Assembly: GCA_018873245.2 (NCBI GenBank)
Contig: JAEMBT020000004.1
Span: 7,853,073 to 7,917,072 of the forward strand
Direction: 5' to 3'
DNA length: 64,000 nucleotides
DNA from: Archegozetes longisetosus
Taxonomy: Eukaryota; Arthropoda; Arachnida; Sarcoptiformes; Trhypochthoniidae
Below, piece by piece: positions 38,203 to 49,767 of this stretch. The position numbers and the translations under genes are program-made. The notes below the pieces were generated by a model. That model searched no databases, was not told the origin of the DNA, and was given only the letters and a program-made list of their open reading frames with translations. Numbering within the stretch: the stretch's first letter is position 1; each line of letters starts with the position of its first letter.

Positions 38203-41200
38203 ATGGCACAAATGGATCAGATGTCCAATTGGCTCAAAACGATAATTGACAAAAATATTCAAAACAATCAAATTGATGTGAAGGATGTCTCCCAACGTGA
38301 GTCTTATTAGTATTGAATGCGTTTTAACTATAAAACTTGGTTTCATTCAATAATGAATTAACTCATTAAGTTTCTATTTTTCATTTGCAAGTGGTTAAAA
38401 GCAAAGAGTTATCGGTTGAAGATTTGGTCGTAGATTTGGGGTAAAGGCAAATCAATTAACTTCAATTATATCAATATAATTTATAATTTATAATAAAAAG
38501 TTCAATAAATTAAATGAGGACTCAATTATTTTGAATTTTTAGACCATTGCTGACAAATAGTGAGGCTAAAGAACGCAATAAAGGATTATATATATTATCG
38601 CAAGTAATACATGAATTACCGCAAAACTTTTTATCCGAAAAAGAAGGTATTATTAAATGCTTATAAAGTTGTGTAATAAATTGTAAGATCTGTTCCATTT
38701 GTTGATTAGTTGAACATTTGACTATTTTCTATTGCGATCGACTCAAAGATCATTACTCTGTTATTCCAAACGTGTTCTCAGGACTTTTAGCGATTGTAAG
38801 TTTACACTTAAGATATAATTGATTTCTAAGTTAAGATTTCTATTTAAAAATCTGAAGGACTTGTCAGGTCCTCCAAACAAGTAAGGAGCACATATGGCAG
38901 ATATAAACTAATTCACTGCTTAATAATAGAATGTTCTGCTGTTTAATTGTAAACTGATCGACTGTTTAGTTATAAATTTATTTACAATTTCAATACAATC
39001 ATTAAATCTAACATACAAACTTTATATTAGAGCAAATGTTTGAATCATCCTCAAGATTTGAGCCAAATGATATTCAATAGTTTGGTTAAAGAAACAGTGG
39101 TTCAACAGTACTCAGTCTCTGAAAGGTTTATGGTCTACCAGTTATTGACTCAATTATTTGAAAGGCATTCTGAAGGTTTGTATTTTATGAAATTCTATCA
39201 TTTTGAAACATATAATCTCTTTGAAAATAACATTTTACTTTTTGTTTTGAAGAGTTCAAAAAAATCAGAGTTGAATTTATTTACGGTTTAATCCAAATAA
39301 TCGAAGGCGAACGCGACCCACGATGTCTTCTAGTTGTGTTTAGATTGACTCATAATGTGATAAAAAGCATCGAATTAGGTATTATTCTATTTTGATTGCG
39401 TTCATTTCTCAATGTATTTATTCGTTGATTCGCTTTCGACAGAACCCTATAGTGAAGATTTTTTTGAGGTGATTTCATGTTATTTCCCCATTTTATTTAC
39501 TCCGGTAAGGAATTTGACTTTTAATTATGGATTTGAACAAAGATTATTAAATTTTATTTAATTAAACAGCCGCCAAATGATGAATACGGTATAACAAAAG
39601 AAGACCTGTCGAGTGCACTCGAAATGTGTTTCAAAGCTTCTTCCGCTTTCGCCGAATTTCTATTTCCACTTCTTTTGGAAAAATTAGAATCGGAGCTAAC
39701 CTCTGCAAAAATAGATTCTTATAGAGTAATGCAAATATGTTGTCCTAATTATGGCTATGAAAAAATTGAAGCATTCTTACCACAAGTGTGGACTTGTATT
39801 CGAATTGATTCTCTAAAGCCCAATCTATTAGAAAATGAAGTCTCAGAGTCTGCATTAAAAGCTTTGACGGCAATCAGCGATACAATGACTTCAAACCCCT
39901 CAGATATTGACTCATTGATAGAACTGGTTTGGAAAGACATTGAGCCAGCCTTCCATAAACCAGAACTAGAACTGATGGAATCAGCCACTAATATCGTGAT
40001 AGCAACAATTTCATCAAATGTTTATACATTCAATAAGTTAATCGCACAATTAATGCCTTTATTATTGCAACAGTTCACATTCAGCCAAATAGAGTCGCAT
40101 CGTATTCAAATAATAAATTCGATATCAAGAATTCTCACTCATTCTAAAAAGTTATTCAAACAAATTAACCTGAAAAATTCTGATTCATTGTTTATGCTTT
40201 TGACTGCTCTATCTGTAGCTGAGACTGAAAGCGACAGTTTGAGAGCTTCTGTCATCGAATGTCTTCAGCAACTTGTGCTTTCTTTGAGTGAAGTGAAAGC
40301 TGAACAATGGAAAATAATTTCGCAAGTTTTGGACACACTTCTTAATAACTATTTTAATAGTCAAAAGTTATTGTAAGTCAGCGTTTACTCTTGTTTAATA
40401 ATGCGATAACATTTTATACTATATTTTCAGAACAAAATCATATTTGCTTCTGGAATCTGTTGCTCTCTTGAATCCAAATTTAGTGAAGGAGAAAATAGTG
40501 CAGCCTATGATTAACGATTTTGGTGAGTTACAATCTCTTTGGTTAAGACTTGAAATTCACATTTTTGTTTAAATCAGATCCTAGTTATTCAACTGAGTCG
40601 AATCAGAAACGTTTGAACTGCACTTTGACTGTTTTTGAGGTGGCTTCTTCTGAGTTGAGCATTTTCCAATTAATTGTTCCTCATTTAGTCAACCAAATCA
40701 AATTGAATTCTTATTGTAAGTCTATTTGTTTGTTTTTAATCTATCAAATTACTCAAAGCTTTAGTATTGATTTTGCAGTTATAGATGAAGATCAAGAAAC
40801 TTATTCAATGAATTTAACGAAATGCCTTTCAAACTGCATTAGTAAACACACAAAAGTGAAAATGGGAGAAAAGACTAATTCGTTTCTATACGATGAATGC
40901 TTTGATCCATTGATACAACATTGCATTCATGTATCAATTTGCACTGACAACAAGAGCAGTACAACTATTAATATGAAATTAATGAAAAGTTTGTATCTTC
41001 TGATTGGAAAAGGAGTCTCTGGTCTCGACTCGCAATATAGTCAACAGTTGTTTGACAAGTTACTAGAATTTTCTATTTTTGGTAAAGTGGACAAACTGTT
41101 GCGAGTCGTGCCTCCGAGTTGTTTCTGCACTTTTGTGAATGGACCACTTTTTTTCGATCATTTGAATGATACTCAGGCATTTATTGTTTTTGGTCTTGTT

Positions 41201-42187
41201 CATGCGCTTCTGTGTAATTTGAAATATAACTGCAATGACGAGCAAATTATTGAATTGTTAGATAAATTAGTGTATCATTCGATTAATAATTATTACAAGA
41301 ACTCTACTGTTTGTCGCTTAGCTGCCCAATCAGTCAGTGCAATTATCAACAGATTTGATGACAAGAACGTGGGACTAAATGCTAAAATCAATCAGTTGTC
41401 ATCAGTAATAGAAGAAAAGTTATATGATAACAATGAAACAGAAGACAACAAATTAATTGGGCTCGACCTTTGTATTTGGATAACTAAAGGACTTGTTATT
41501 GCAGGACACATAATGAGAAAACAATTGATTACATTACTCATCAATTTATTGGAAACTGAGAACAGAGCTATCAAAACGAAAGTTTCGAATGCATTCGCTC
41601 TGATTTACAGTTCAGACGAATGTTTGCTGACTTGCGACAACAACGCAATCGTCAAAATTCTTTATCGTCAGAGCTTTTATTATGAAACATTTGAGCCTTT
41701 ATTGAATGGATATTTGCGATACAAGTCTTTAGACTTGGACAAGAAACAATTTTATTTGACATCTTTATTGACTCAATTGAGTTGTATCCCAAAGACTGTG
41801 TTTCGTAGTGAACTAAACAGATTATTGCCAATGCTCTTGGATGCAATCTCTGAAGAGAATTCACTGAACAATCAAATGGTAGCACTTGACTCTATTAGTC
41901 AAATACTAATAGACAAAAACGTCAATATATTAGACCCCAGTTTGAAATCAACTGTAACTAATTGCGTGGATTTAGCACTAAACAGTCCTTATTTGAAAGT
42001 AAGGCGTTCTGCTCTCAACTGTTTGTCACACATTGCAAACTCTTTCGACGATTCCATCTTAAGTCATTTCAGAGATCAAGTCGTTAGAAATTTGAGGAAA
42101 ACATTGAATGATAAGAAAAGGATTGTGCGGCAGAGTGCTGTCAGAGCCAGGTGTAAATGGATTCTTGTTGGACAACCTGGAAAATAA
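38203..42187 (+). CDS. MMS19: MMS19, scaffold of the cytosolic iron-sulfur targeting complex
   Basis: HEAT-repeat protein that recruits DNA-repair and replication apoproteins to CIAO1-CIAO2B for Fe-S insertion. Exons 38203-38296, 38392-38440, 38543-38646, 38710-38795, 39031-39175, 39253-39378, 39443-39504, 39570-40372, 40431-40522 and 40578-42187 give 1,056 residues (human 1,030). The conserved N-terminal block reads EGERDPRCLLVVFRLTH, then FEVISCYFPILFTPPPNDEY and LLLEKLESELTSAKIDS. The C-terminal signature is LNDKKRIVRQSAVRARCKW, ending LVGQPGK. In between, helical HEAT pairs. An AATAAA lies at 42334-42339. The 3' end points at CIAO2B, its partner, 454 bp away. Confidence 0.96.
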
Positions 42188-42641
42188 TGCTTCGATTGTC
42201 TGATATTAACTTACTTTTTCTTCAGTATAAGTTACTTTTAGTGCCATCAAACACTTTGGCCTAAGAAAAGAAACCAAATCTTTTTGAGCACAATTGATTT
42301 TAAACGAATTTATTTTAGAATATAACAGAGTGTAATAAACATTTATATCATTTATTATTTGATGAACCTAAATTGTGCTTTATTTACAATTGAGCTCATA
42401 CATGATTGAATTTCGCATTGAATAGTGATTGACTGAGTTTTGAAGGGATTTATGTATCAGTTTAATACTTGTAATAATAGGTATTCATACTCTCAAATGT
42501 TATAAAAGTCTTCAATTATTAACAATTCTTTTTAAATGAAATTGATATTAATTAAAATATTAGACTTTTCTCAAGACAGAATATAATAGTTACATAAAAC
42601 TTATATTTAAATAAGTCCATTTAATGATAAATAACAAAAAC

Positions 42642-43124
42642 TTAAAGCGAGTCAACTAAACACTGATTCACGACTTCTAACAAATGATTGTTTTCGAGCG
42701 CAGCCGCGACTCGTTCCTTATCGGCTAATTGCTTATTGACAGCATCTTCAGTAGCATGAGTTCCAGGAGTGATGCGAACATCAATCTTGAATTGTTCTGG
42801 AAGTGAACGAAGAAGTTTGACTTGAATGGAGAGGCCGATCAGCGTAACCATAGAGCAGTGGTCAATGGTTGGAGTAAACGAGATAGTAGCCACACTCTTC
42901 TCATTGTCCACGTGAACATTACTTTCTGAAACGACATTCAGTTCTTCTAAAGTCAACGGGTGTTCTGGGTCTTTAATCCCGCGGATCAAATCAAACACTT
43001 CTCGTGCATCAATTTCATCTGTTAGGTTGTCGTCTTCTTCCCTGGCTGTAATCACTCTGTCCTCTGATCGCGAATAAATTTGTGGACTTGAGTTTTCTAA
43101 TTGTCCAGACTTATTGCCAAACAT
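42642..43124 (-). CDS. CIAO2B: CIAO2B (MIP18/FAM96B), cytosolic Fe-S targeting factor
   Basis: Single-exon gene, 160 residues (human 163). It bridges CIAO1 and MMS19 and is needed for transfer of Fe-S clusters to nuclear and cytosolic apoproteins. Visible: [21 protein letters not shown], the DUF59/MIP18 fold with LEELNVV, the conserved reactive cysteine in [20 protein letters not shown] (Cys90), the hyper-conserved [22 protein letters not shown]-type segment and the tail LLEVVNQCL. The first ATG agrees with the human start. No intron, unlike all neighbours except possibly none of its orthologues; a retrocopy origin cannot be judged here. Convergent with MMS19, divergent from GOLGA7. Confidence 0.97.
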   Translation of the reverse strand: MFGNKSGQLENSSPQIYSRSEDRVITAREEDDNLTDEIDAREVFDLIRGIKDPEHPLTLEELNVVSESNVHVDNEKSVATISFTPTIDHCSMVTLIGLSIQVKLLRSLPEQFKIDVRITPGTHATEDAVNKQLADKERVAAALENNHLLEVVNQCLVDSL

Positions 43125-43750
43125 TCTAACTCTTATTCAATTTAACAATCGATTAATTGCTGCAAAATAATTGGTCTCAACTTCAATCCACAACAATTCG
43201 GTTAGTAATTGGACTGAATGTCAAACAGTTATGGAATACTTAACTAATTGATTGTTAATAATAGAGTCCTTGATATGAATTATTAGAAGTTGAAACTCAT
43301 TTAAAACTATCTAAATAGCAAGCGTTTCATTGAGTATTTTAGTTGAGATTTAATTTACGTTTCAGATAACCATTTGTGACAAATAGTGACCCCTTTGGCC
43401 ATCGAGTAATATTTGGGTACTTTAACAGAACTGTGTTTTCATTGATAAACAAATCAAATTAAGCGTTAGTTATTTATGATTACTCCCATTTTAGTATTTA
43501 TTTATTCAGATTAGATTTTAAATCAAATTATGAACAATTTTTTAGTTGCTTGTTCACTCAATTTCTGATCATTTCTTACGAACCAACTGAAAACTGATGT
43601 GTTTTCTGATTATTTTGATTGAAAACAAATGTCGAAAAATAATGTGAAAGAAAAGGTTGGACTGAATTAGAGTTAATTGTAGTTTATATTTAAGTACTCG
43701 TTCAATATTCATACGAAGCAATTATTTTGAATGAATAGAAGCCAATAATT
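43125..43750. promoter_or_regulatory. Shared divergent promoter, CIAO2B and GOLGA7
   Basis: A 626-bp gap between start codons of opposite orientation. AT-rich; no recognisable consensus element. Position inferred from gene order. Confidence 0.4.
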
Positions 43751-44338
43751 ATGGAGACGGCTAAAGCAAATTCACCCAACATTAAGAAAGTGTTTATTCA
43801 AAGAGATTACAGCGAAGGAACTAATGTTAAATTCCAAACTAAATTTCCTCAAGAATTAGATCGTTATGTAATTAATTTGATTTTGTTAATATTTTCTATT
43901 CTGATTCCTTATTTTGCTCACTTTTTCAATCTATAGATCGATCGCCAATCGTTTGAGCATTTGGTCTCGACCCTGAACAGCATTTACAAGGATGCCGAGA
44001 AAATGAGTGGAAGAACTTGTTGTGAAAGTTGTCTGGGATGTCTTACGGCTTATTTGACTTATCTCTGCTTAGAAACATATTATGATAAAGTATTATTTGT
44101 TTTCTAAGTTTTTCTTATTTCGAAACTCATTTAATTAATGATCTATTTGTTATTGAAGTGTTTGAAGAAAATTTCAGCTTTTATTGACGAACAGAACGAC
44201 ATTATTTGGAAACCGAGGGGTCTTTATGTCGTCGATCCGATTGAAAGAGGTTTAAGGGTTATTGAAATTGTAATCCATGATTCAAGCGAACACTCAAACG
44301 CTGATAATTGTAATTTAAATAATCGAAAACCTGATTAA
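43751..44338 (+). CDS. GOLGA7: GOLGA7 (GCP16), Erf4-family partner of the DHHC9 palmitoyltransferase
   Basis: Golgi-associated palmitoylated cofactor of DHHC-type S-acyltransferases. Exons 43751-43867, 43937-44089 and 44159-44338, all phase 0, give 149 residues (human 137). Signature blocks: [37 protein letters not shown], the cysteine cluster [12 protein letters not shown] where the human protein is palmitoylated, and [22 protein letters not shown]. The C-terminus is a polar tail. A partial intron-containing copy lies at about 56,618-56,990. Confidence 0.96.
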
Positions 44339-45911
44339 TCCTTTATTTGTACTTTATTTATAAGTCAAACATAACTTTTATTAGACATAAGTGTTGTTCG
44401 CATTAACTTTCATATTGTAACCAATTGTAATAATTGTTTTATGTAATAATTCATACTTTCAAATAAGTATTAATGCTATAGACATAATGCTATAGCTAAC
44501 AATTTTAATTATTATAAGTATTACCTAAAGATCCAAACACCGAAAACCTATTGATAACCAATAAAAGGGTTCACAACTAATGTCCACAACTTTAAGACTA
44601 CTGATATTGAAACGGGTTATTGACTGATCAAAGGTTAGAATTGAGAACGAAATGATTTGTAGAATGGCCGAGTTTAATTTTGAAATAACAACTATCAACT
44701 TTTATTACAAATATTAAATTTATTTTACTGCAAATTAAAAATACTCTTCATTTCTTATAACTCTTATAAGTCGTAGCCGCTCTTCAAATTCTCATTAGGT
44801 ATTCAATGAAATATTCTGCTTCTGTTTCTTCGATGTAACTGAAGAAAGTGCTGCTTTCATACACCTTTTGATTGTAAGTAGAGAAGAGTTTTCCAGGGAA
44901 AGAGTGAATTTCATTCCCCGGGATCCCAAGATTCCACTCTTCAATGAATAAACTTTCAAAAAACTTTCACAGAAAATAGTTTTATAAAGCTACTGATAAC
45001 AAGTTTCTACTTAATCACAATTTTCTAAGGTGTTAAGTCTTCTTATGAATTAGCATTAGTCACATCCGTACGTATAAATATTTGTTTCGTTTAAATTGCC
45101 ATTATTTTTGTTTTTAAAATATTTTTATGATTTCACGGGAAAATTTTTTGGAGAACGGGAAGTTTTTATTTCCCGGGATCTCGGGATCCCGGACCTCTCT
45201 CTAATTGCAAGACATAACTGGTGATTCGAAGCTTTCATTCCAGTTCTAAAGACATTTTAAAGCTATCTGTGAGTATAGCTAATGCCATGCCTTAATCTAC
45301 GAAGGAGAAAATCATGGCTTACAGGTTAGAGAGAGTACAAATCTTTGTCACAATCCTTGATAGCTATCATGTCTGTGCCGGTCAACATGACTTATCGTAC
45401 TTGTTGAAAGTTTCATCGTTAATATAATTCTATTTAGCTTACGATTCTTTAATTCAGTCCTGTTCAAGTCTTTTCAGACTCCAAAACTAAGGCATCTTTC
45501 ATTAATAAAGAGAATATTGCAGATATGATTATAAACTTTCTAGTACTCTTAAGAGTAATTATTGCTCTTTTACTTATATCATTTGTAACCAAACGTGCAA
45601 AACACCAAACCATTGGCGTCGAGAGAGTTGTCCATTGAAGTCAATTGAATAACTATTGTATGCAGGAGCTGATCGTCTTTGAATATTGTTCAGATCACAA
45701 GAAAACCATTCGCTTAGTAACAGATGTTCATAAGTTATTCGAGAGTATTAATCGAATTCAAACACTTGGTTGATAGGAGTCTGCGGTTCGTAATTAATTA
45801 TGTAGCCCTTTGGATAGCAATACTTTCTGTTCCTCATATTTATATACCGAACATTTGCCTCATTTTTAGAATTGATATTTGGAATGAACGCGTAATTGAA
45901 GGTTAGAACTA
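44339..45911. other. Gap after GOLGA7, transposon-derived debris
   Basis: AT-rich with two GC-rich motifs of the CCCGGGATCCC type, at about 44,915-44,930 and 45,165-45,195, in roughly opposed orientation; they look like remains of a small inverted-repeat element, which I cannot delimit. A 37-codon frame at 45660-45773 (MQELIVFEYCSDHKK...) has protein-like composition but no recognised family. Confidence 0.35.
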
Positions 45912-47171
45912 GTGCTCCGCACGAGTCGAGTCGATTTGGGCGATTTGTCAAGTCGATTCAAACTTTAGAGTTCAAATCTCTAGGAGATTTGACTCGAACG
46001 CAGTCGAGTCCAACTCGAGTCCGGGTATGACTCAATTAAGTTTGAGGGATTTGAATTCCTTAGAGCTGTAAAATGTTCCATGATTTCAACATTCTGGAAA
46101 TTTTTAGAGCATTCTATAAATCTGTAGAGTATTCTATAAAGGTATGGAATATTCCTGAGTTTACTAGAACATTCTAGAAACCCATGGAAACTCTAGTATT
46201 GTCAAAAAAATAAACACACAAACACATATACTCACACACACGCACAAATTTAATTATAACCTTTAGTTTAACAAATATAGACAAAACAAATAAAAACTAG
46301 ATACTTTGAACATTCAATGGTCAAAGTAACAGAACTATTGTACATAAACAAATAGAAACTTTAGATGCTTTGACTATTGGATGGTCAAAGTAACAAAAAA
46401 TGTTTGCGAACTGAGAATATTTTGGACCTTTTTTGAACAAATTGTGGAAAGTTTTTCAGTGGGAAAATGCTAGGCACTAGGATATATAAAGTCGAATGAA
46501 ATAACCTAAAATTTCATTCTTATTCTGAGTAGCAAAGTAAAGTTGTGCTCTCGATCGCAAAAAACTTTAAAGAAAAAGTATTATTAAATATATGTGTGTT
46601 TTGTGAGTTTTAATAAACATTTTTTATGACAGAGACTACTGTGCATTTACTTTAATTATATAAAAAACGGCCCAACACAATCTACAAGATACCCAGAACA
46701 TCGAATCAAGACAAACAGTAAGTGATGTTATTTTTTAAACTAAAAACTAAACCAGTAAATTTTCACACGCGTATATATTGTAAATTAATATCCTCAGTCT
46801 GGAATTTAATCGACTCCTAGACTCAACACTTAATTTCCAGTATTTGGGAATTGAAAGCGATCCCAAAAATTTGTCTCACGTTAAGAATAAATGTGACAAT
46901 ATTTACTAGAACACTCTAGAAACTTATGGAATATTTTGGAACTTTTCAAAGCATTCTCCAATCTTGTAACATATTCAGGAACTATCTAGAAAGCATGCAT
47001 TTTAGTATAAAATGGGGTCCACTCTACACATCCGTTTGATATTTGAGTTGAAAAACTTATGTAATCCATTAATATTAGTTGATTCGAGTCTTCGGGTAGG
47101 CTCGACGCTAGTTCAAATCAATTCGATTCGCAGTTTGAACAGACTCGACTCGATTTGTGAGGAGCAATAGG
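45912..47171. mobile_element. Inverted-repeat element with subterminal heat-shock-element-like motifs
   Basis: Ends are inverted copies rich in CGAGTCGA: left GTGCTCCGCACGAGTCGAGT, right (reverse complement) TTGCTCCTCACAAATCGAGT. Inside each end is a related direct block: TTTACTAGAACATTCTAGAA near 46,160 and TTTACTAGAACACTCTAGAA near 46,903. A CA-rich microsatellite lies at about 46,213-46,246 and a TATATAAAG at about 46,482, with an AATAAA near 46,611. No protein was recognised. A clear target duplication was not found, so the superfamily (hAT-like is possible) is open. Confidence 0.5.
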
Positions 47172-47848
47172 TAAGCGCTTAATCCATTTGTCAAATTTTG
47201 TGAAAATGTTCATTATGGTCCATAGTCTATTCATATAAAAATTTGTTTAATTCGAAAAATTTTAAGAGGTATAAATCCATCAAAAGCCATGTCGCGGAGT
47301 CTCGTCACATACCGTACATTCAAATCATATTAGTTTAAAACGAGCTAATGGAACCCCTGTCGCCAACTTCCGGCAACCGGTGTTCAACAATATTATCAAG
47401 TGTTCAAAGAACGATGAAAATAAGTCTATGAGATTCTGGCTATCCATACACCCGGGATCTCATGATATATTTTAATAGAGGTCATTATCCTGATCAAAAT
47501 TGTCAATGGGCCCACCTCTGTATGACTTGTAGTTTATCCGCTAGTCCTTAAAGTAAACTTTTAAAATGAATCTTCGATTTTCTCTAAGGATATTATAGAT
47601 ATTGAAAAACGGGTTTCATAATTGTAATCAGCGTTAAATTCTACATCGAAATCATATATCATATGATAACAAATTTTAAAGTGGAAAAATTCGATATAAA
47701 TTATTTAGTCGAATATCTCGAAGAGTATTCGATATAAAAAGATTTGGATTTCGTATTCGGAATCAGCGTTAAAAATTACATATAGATCAGTTGAAAAGTC
47801 AATTTGTAAAATAATGAATTTCAATAACATCTCAAAACAACACAAATC

Positions 47849-48120
47849 ATGTCTTCACAAAGTGAAAACGCTACGGCCCATAGGGAGTCGGCCCCCAGGG
47901 CTCCTGTGGTTCCTCAACTGACTGACGGACAATAGACAGTATCAAATTGGGTATACCAGCGGTACCCAATTTGATGATCAGGCCCAGACCGCTGGAATGA
48001 ACCCGAGATACCAATTCCAGCAGAATTTTTAAATGATATATGCGTGGAATTGGAGGGCCAAGAGTATCAGCGGCGACTTTTAGGGGTGTTGAGTGGGGGC
48101 GGAGGATAGGGTTCCCATCT
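47849..48120 (+). other. GC-richer, coding-like but degenerate segment of unknown origin
   Basis: Base composition is clearly GC-richer than the surroundings, with Pro/Gln/Gly-rich translations in shifting frames and no sustained open frame. It contains a perfect 13-bp inverted repeat. I do not recognise a family; a decayed mobile element is the likeliest explanation. Confidence 0.3.
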
Positions 48121-48644
48121 ATCCATTAATTTGTCAATAATAATAAATAATTATATCTTATATTATATAATTGATAGTCAGGTTTGTCAAACTTCTTTCT
48201 AAATTATTAATATTAATTATCTTAATTATCTTGAGTAAATCAAATTCTTGAGAGTATAGAAAATAGATACTCATAGTGAGCAACAGCAACATACTATAAG
48301 ATTGTGTAGGTTAAAGCTTAGCACAAAACACTGCGAGTATGCAATAAAAAAGATAAAGCAGCGAATAAAAAAACTGAAAAGCTGAGATTAAATAAACAAG
48401 AGATTGTTAACATTGACTGGAATATAAGTCAACTGCAGACTTTTCGAGGAAATGAAGAGGAAATAGACTTACGCTAAGTCAGGGAAACGGAGTGATGCCA
48501 GTTCATGGCTAAAGCGGGAGTCTTTGGCTCCTACTTGAGTGGTTAACTTTTTTACAATCAACATTACATTTCCACTTAGAAGCGAAATAAATAAGTAACT
48601 TTTCATAATTTCTTAATTCCATTATGTTATATCGCTTCCCTTAC

Positions 48645-49140
48645 TACCCTATACTTAAAAGAATTATACGATAGCATTATTCAACATATACATCACAAAC
48701 TGATGGATTAGTATATTTGGATAGTAGTCGATGAAACAACTAATTATATGGGCCGATATGTCGCTAACGTTATTGTAGAGTCACTTAATTCAGAAGTTGA
48801 GAATAGTACTAAATTCTTTCTAAATTTGGAGCTTATGCCCAAAGCTAATAATTTCACTATTATTTAAAGTATTAATAATGCGCTTATGATTTTATGATCA
48901 GAAGGTATTAAATATGGCAAAGTTTGCCGTTGGTGCGACAGCTTATATGAAACTTGTGGGCAAAAAATTATGCAACGCTTATCAAAAAACGATTCACTTA
49001 ACATGTTTGGCACATTCAATGCATAATGTCTATGAGAATATTATGCTAACTTATAAATCAGTAAATAGATTGGTTTCTTGCGGCAAAAAGATATTCGTTA
49101 AATACCAAAGTAATACACAGCTACTCAAAGATAGATATCC
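48645..49140 (+). pseudogene. Decayed hAT-superfamily transposase fragment
   Basis: Translation gives IWIVVDETTNYMGRYVANVI (about 48,716-48,775), matching the DETTD...GRYV segment of arthropod hAT transposases (DUF659 type). After internal stops and a frame change comes GATAYMKLVGKKLCNAYQKT (about 48,932-48,991), IHLTCLAHSMHNVYENI and VSCGKKIFVKY. The two parts are in different frames and the stretch between is interrupted, so it is inactive. It ends abruptly at the outer border of the palindrome. Confidence 0.75.
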
Positions 49141-49222
49141 GACTTACGGTCTATATAATCAATCAGATTATTTGAATATAAGTTCATTCAAATTAGTAAT
49201 AATATGATTTCACAAATAATAG

Positions 49223-49406
49223 AGTCATGAGTTCGAACTTTAAAATTATTTCATAAAAGTTCACATCAATAGAATAGTTCAGATTCGATCAGTTTATAGT
49301 GATTTAAAGTGAGTTATAGTGAGATTATTGCGAACAAATCTGTTCTGACCTCTACTCTGTTCAAAGTGTATGTCAATTAATTGGCGCAATTCGTTTGAAA
49401 GTCTAA
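49223..49406 (+). repeat. Duplicate of the securin-like gene's promoter segment
   Basis: About 184 bp that repeats 52917-53102 in direct orientation at roughly 90% identity by eye. Both begin AGTCATGAGTTCGAAC and end GTTTGAAAGTCTAA. Here the copy is cut off by the first Harbinger-type element, inserted in TCTAA. Confidence 0.85.
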
Positions 49407-49764
49407 GGCCGATATGCACAAGCGTATGAGACGATGCTAGTCCTCACTTAAGTAACTTTGTGAATGGAGCTGCTAAATCCTTCAACTAGTTCAATAGGAT
49501 GGCAGCACCGTTAGAGGTCAACTAATACACGTATTAGCGCGACACACATAGGCGAGTAACCTTAAAAACACTGTATCTACGATAGAGTTTGCTACTTGCA
49601 TCAGTGTGTCGCACTAGTACGGGGACTAGCATCGACCGATGCATCGACCGATACGTCGAGACTAAACTAAAACTGTTTTAAATATTAGTTGTACAGTGAG
49701 TTTTAAAACGCGTTTCAGGTTTTAAGACTTAAACCCATTTTAAATAGAGTTGTGCATATAGGTC
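49407..49764. mobile_element. PIF/Harbinger-type MITE, element A (left arm)
   Basis: A 358-bp element with inverted ends GGCCGATATGCACAA and (reverse complement) GACCTATATGCACAA, flanked by TAA on both sides (49404-49406 and 49765-49767). The 3-bp TAA duplication and similarity of the ends to elements B and C place it in the same family. No coding capacity. Confidence 0.75.
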
Positions 49765-49767
49765 TAA

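Noticed and set aside
38866-38883. Extra small MMS19 exon ending CCAAACAA before GTAAGG
   Set aside because: Including it breaks the frame; joining 38795 directly to 39031 gives LLAI-SKC, which matches the human protein.
46440-46740. TATA box, AATAAA and a following GTAAGT read as an LTR-like or captured promoter unit
   Set aside because: No matching terminal repeat pair, primer site or coding region was found; left as part of the inverted-repeat element.
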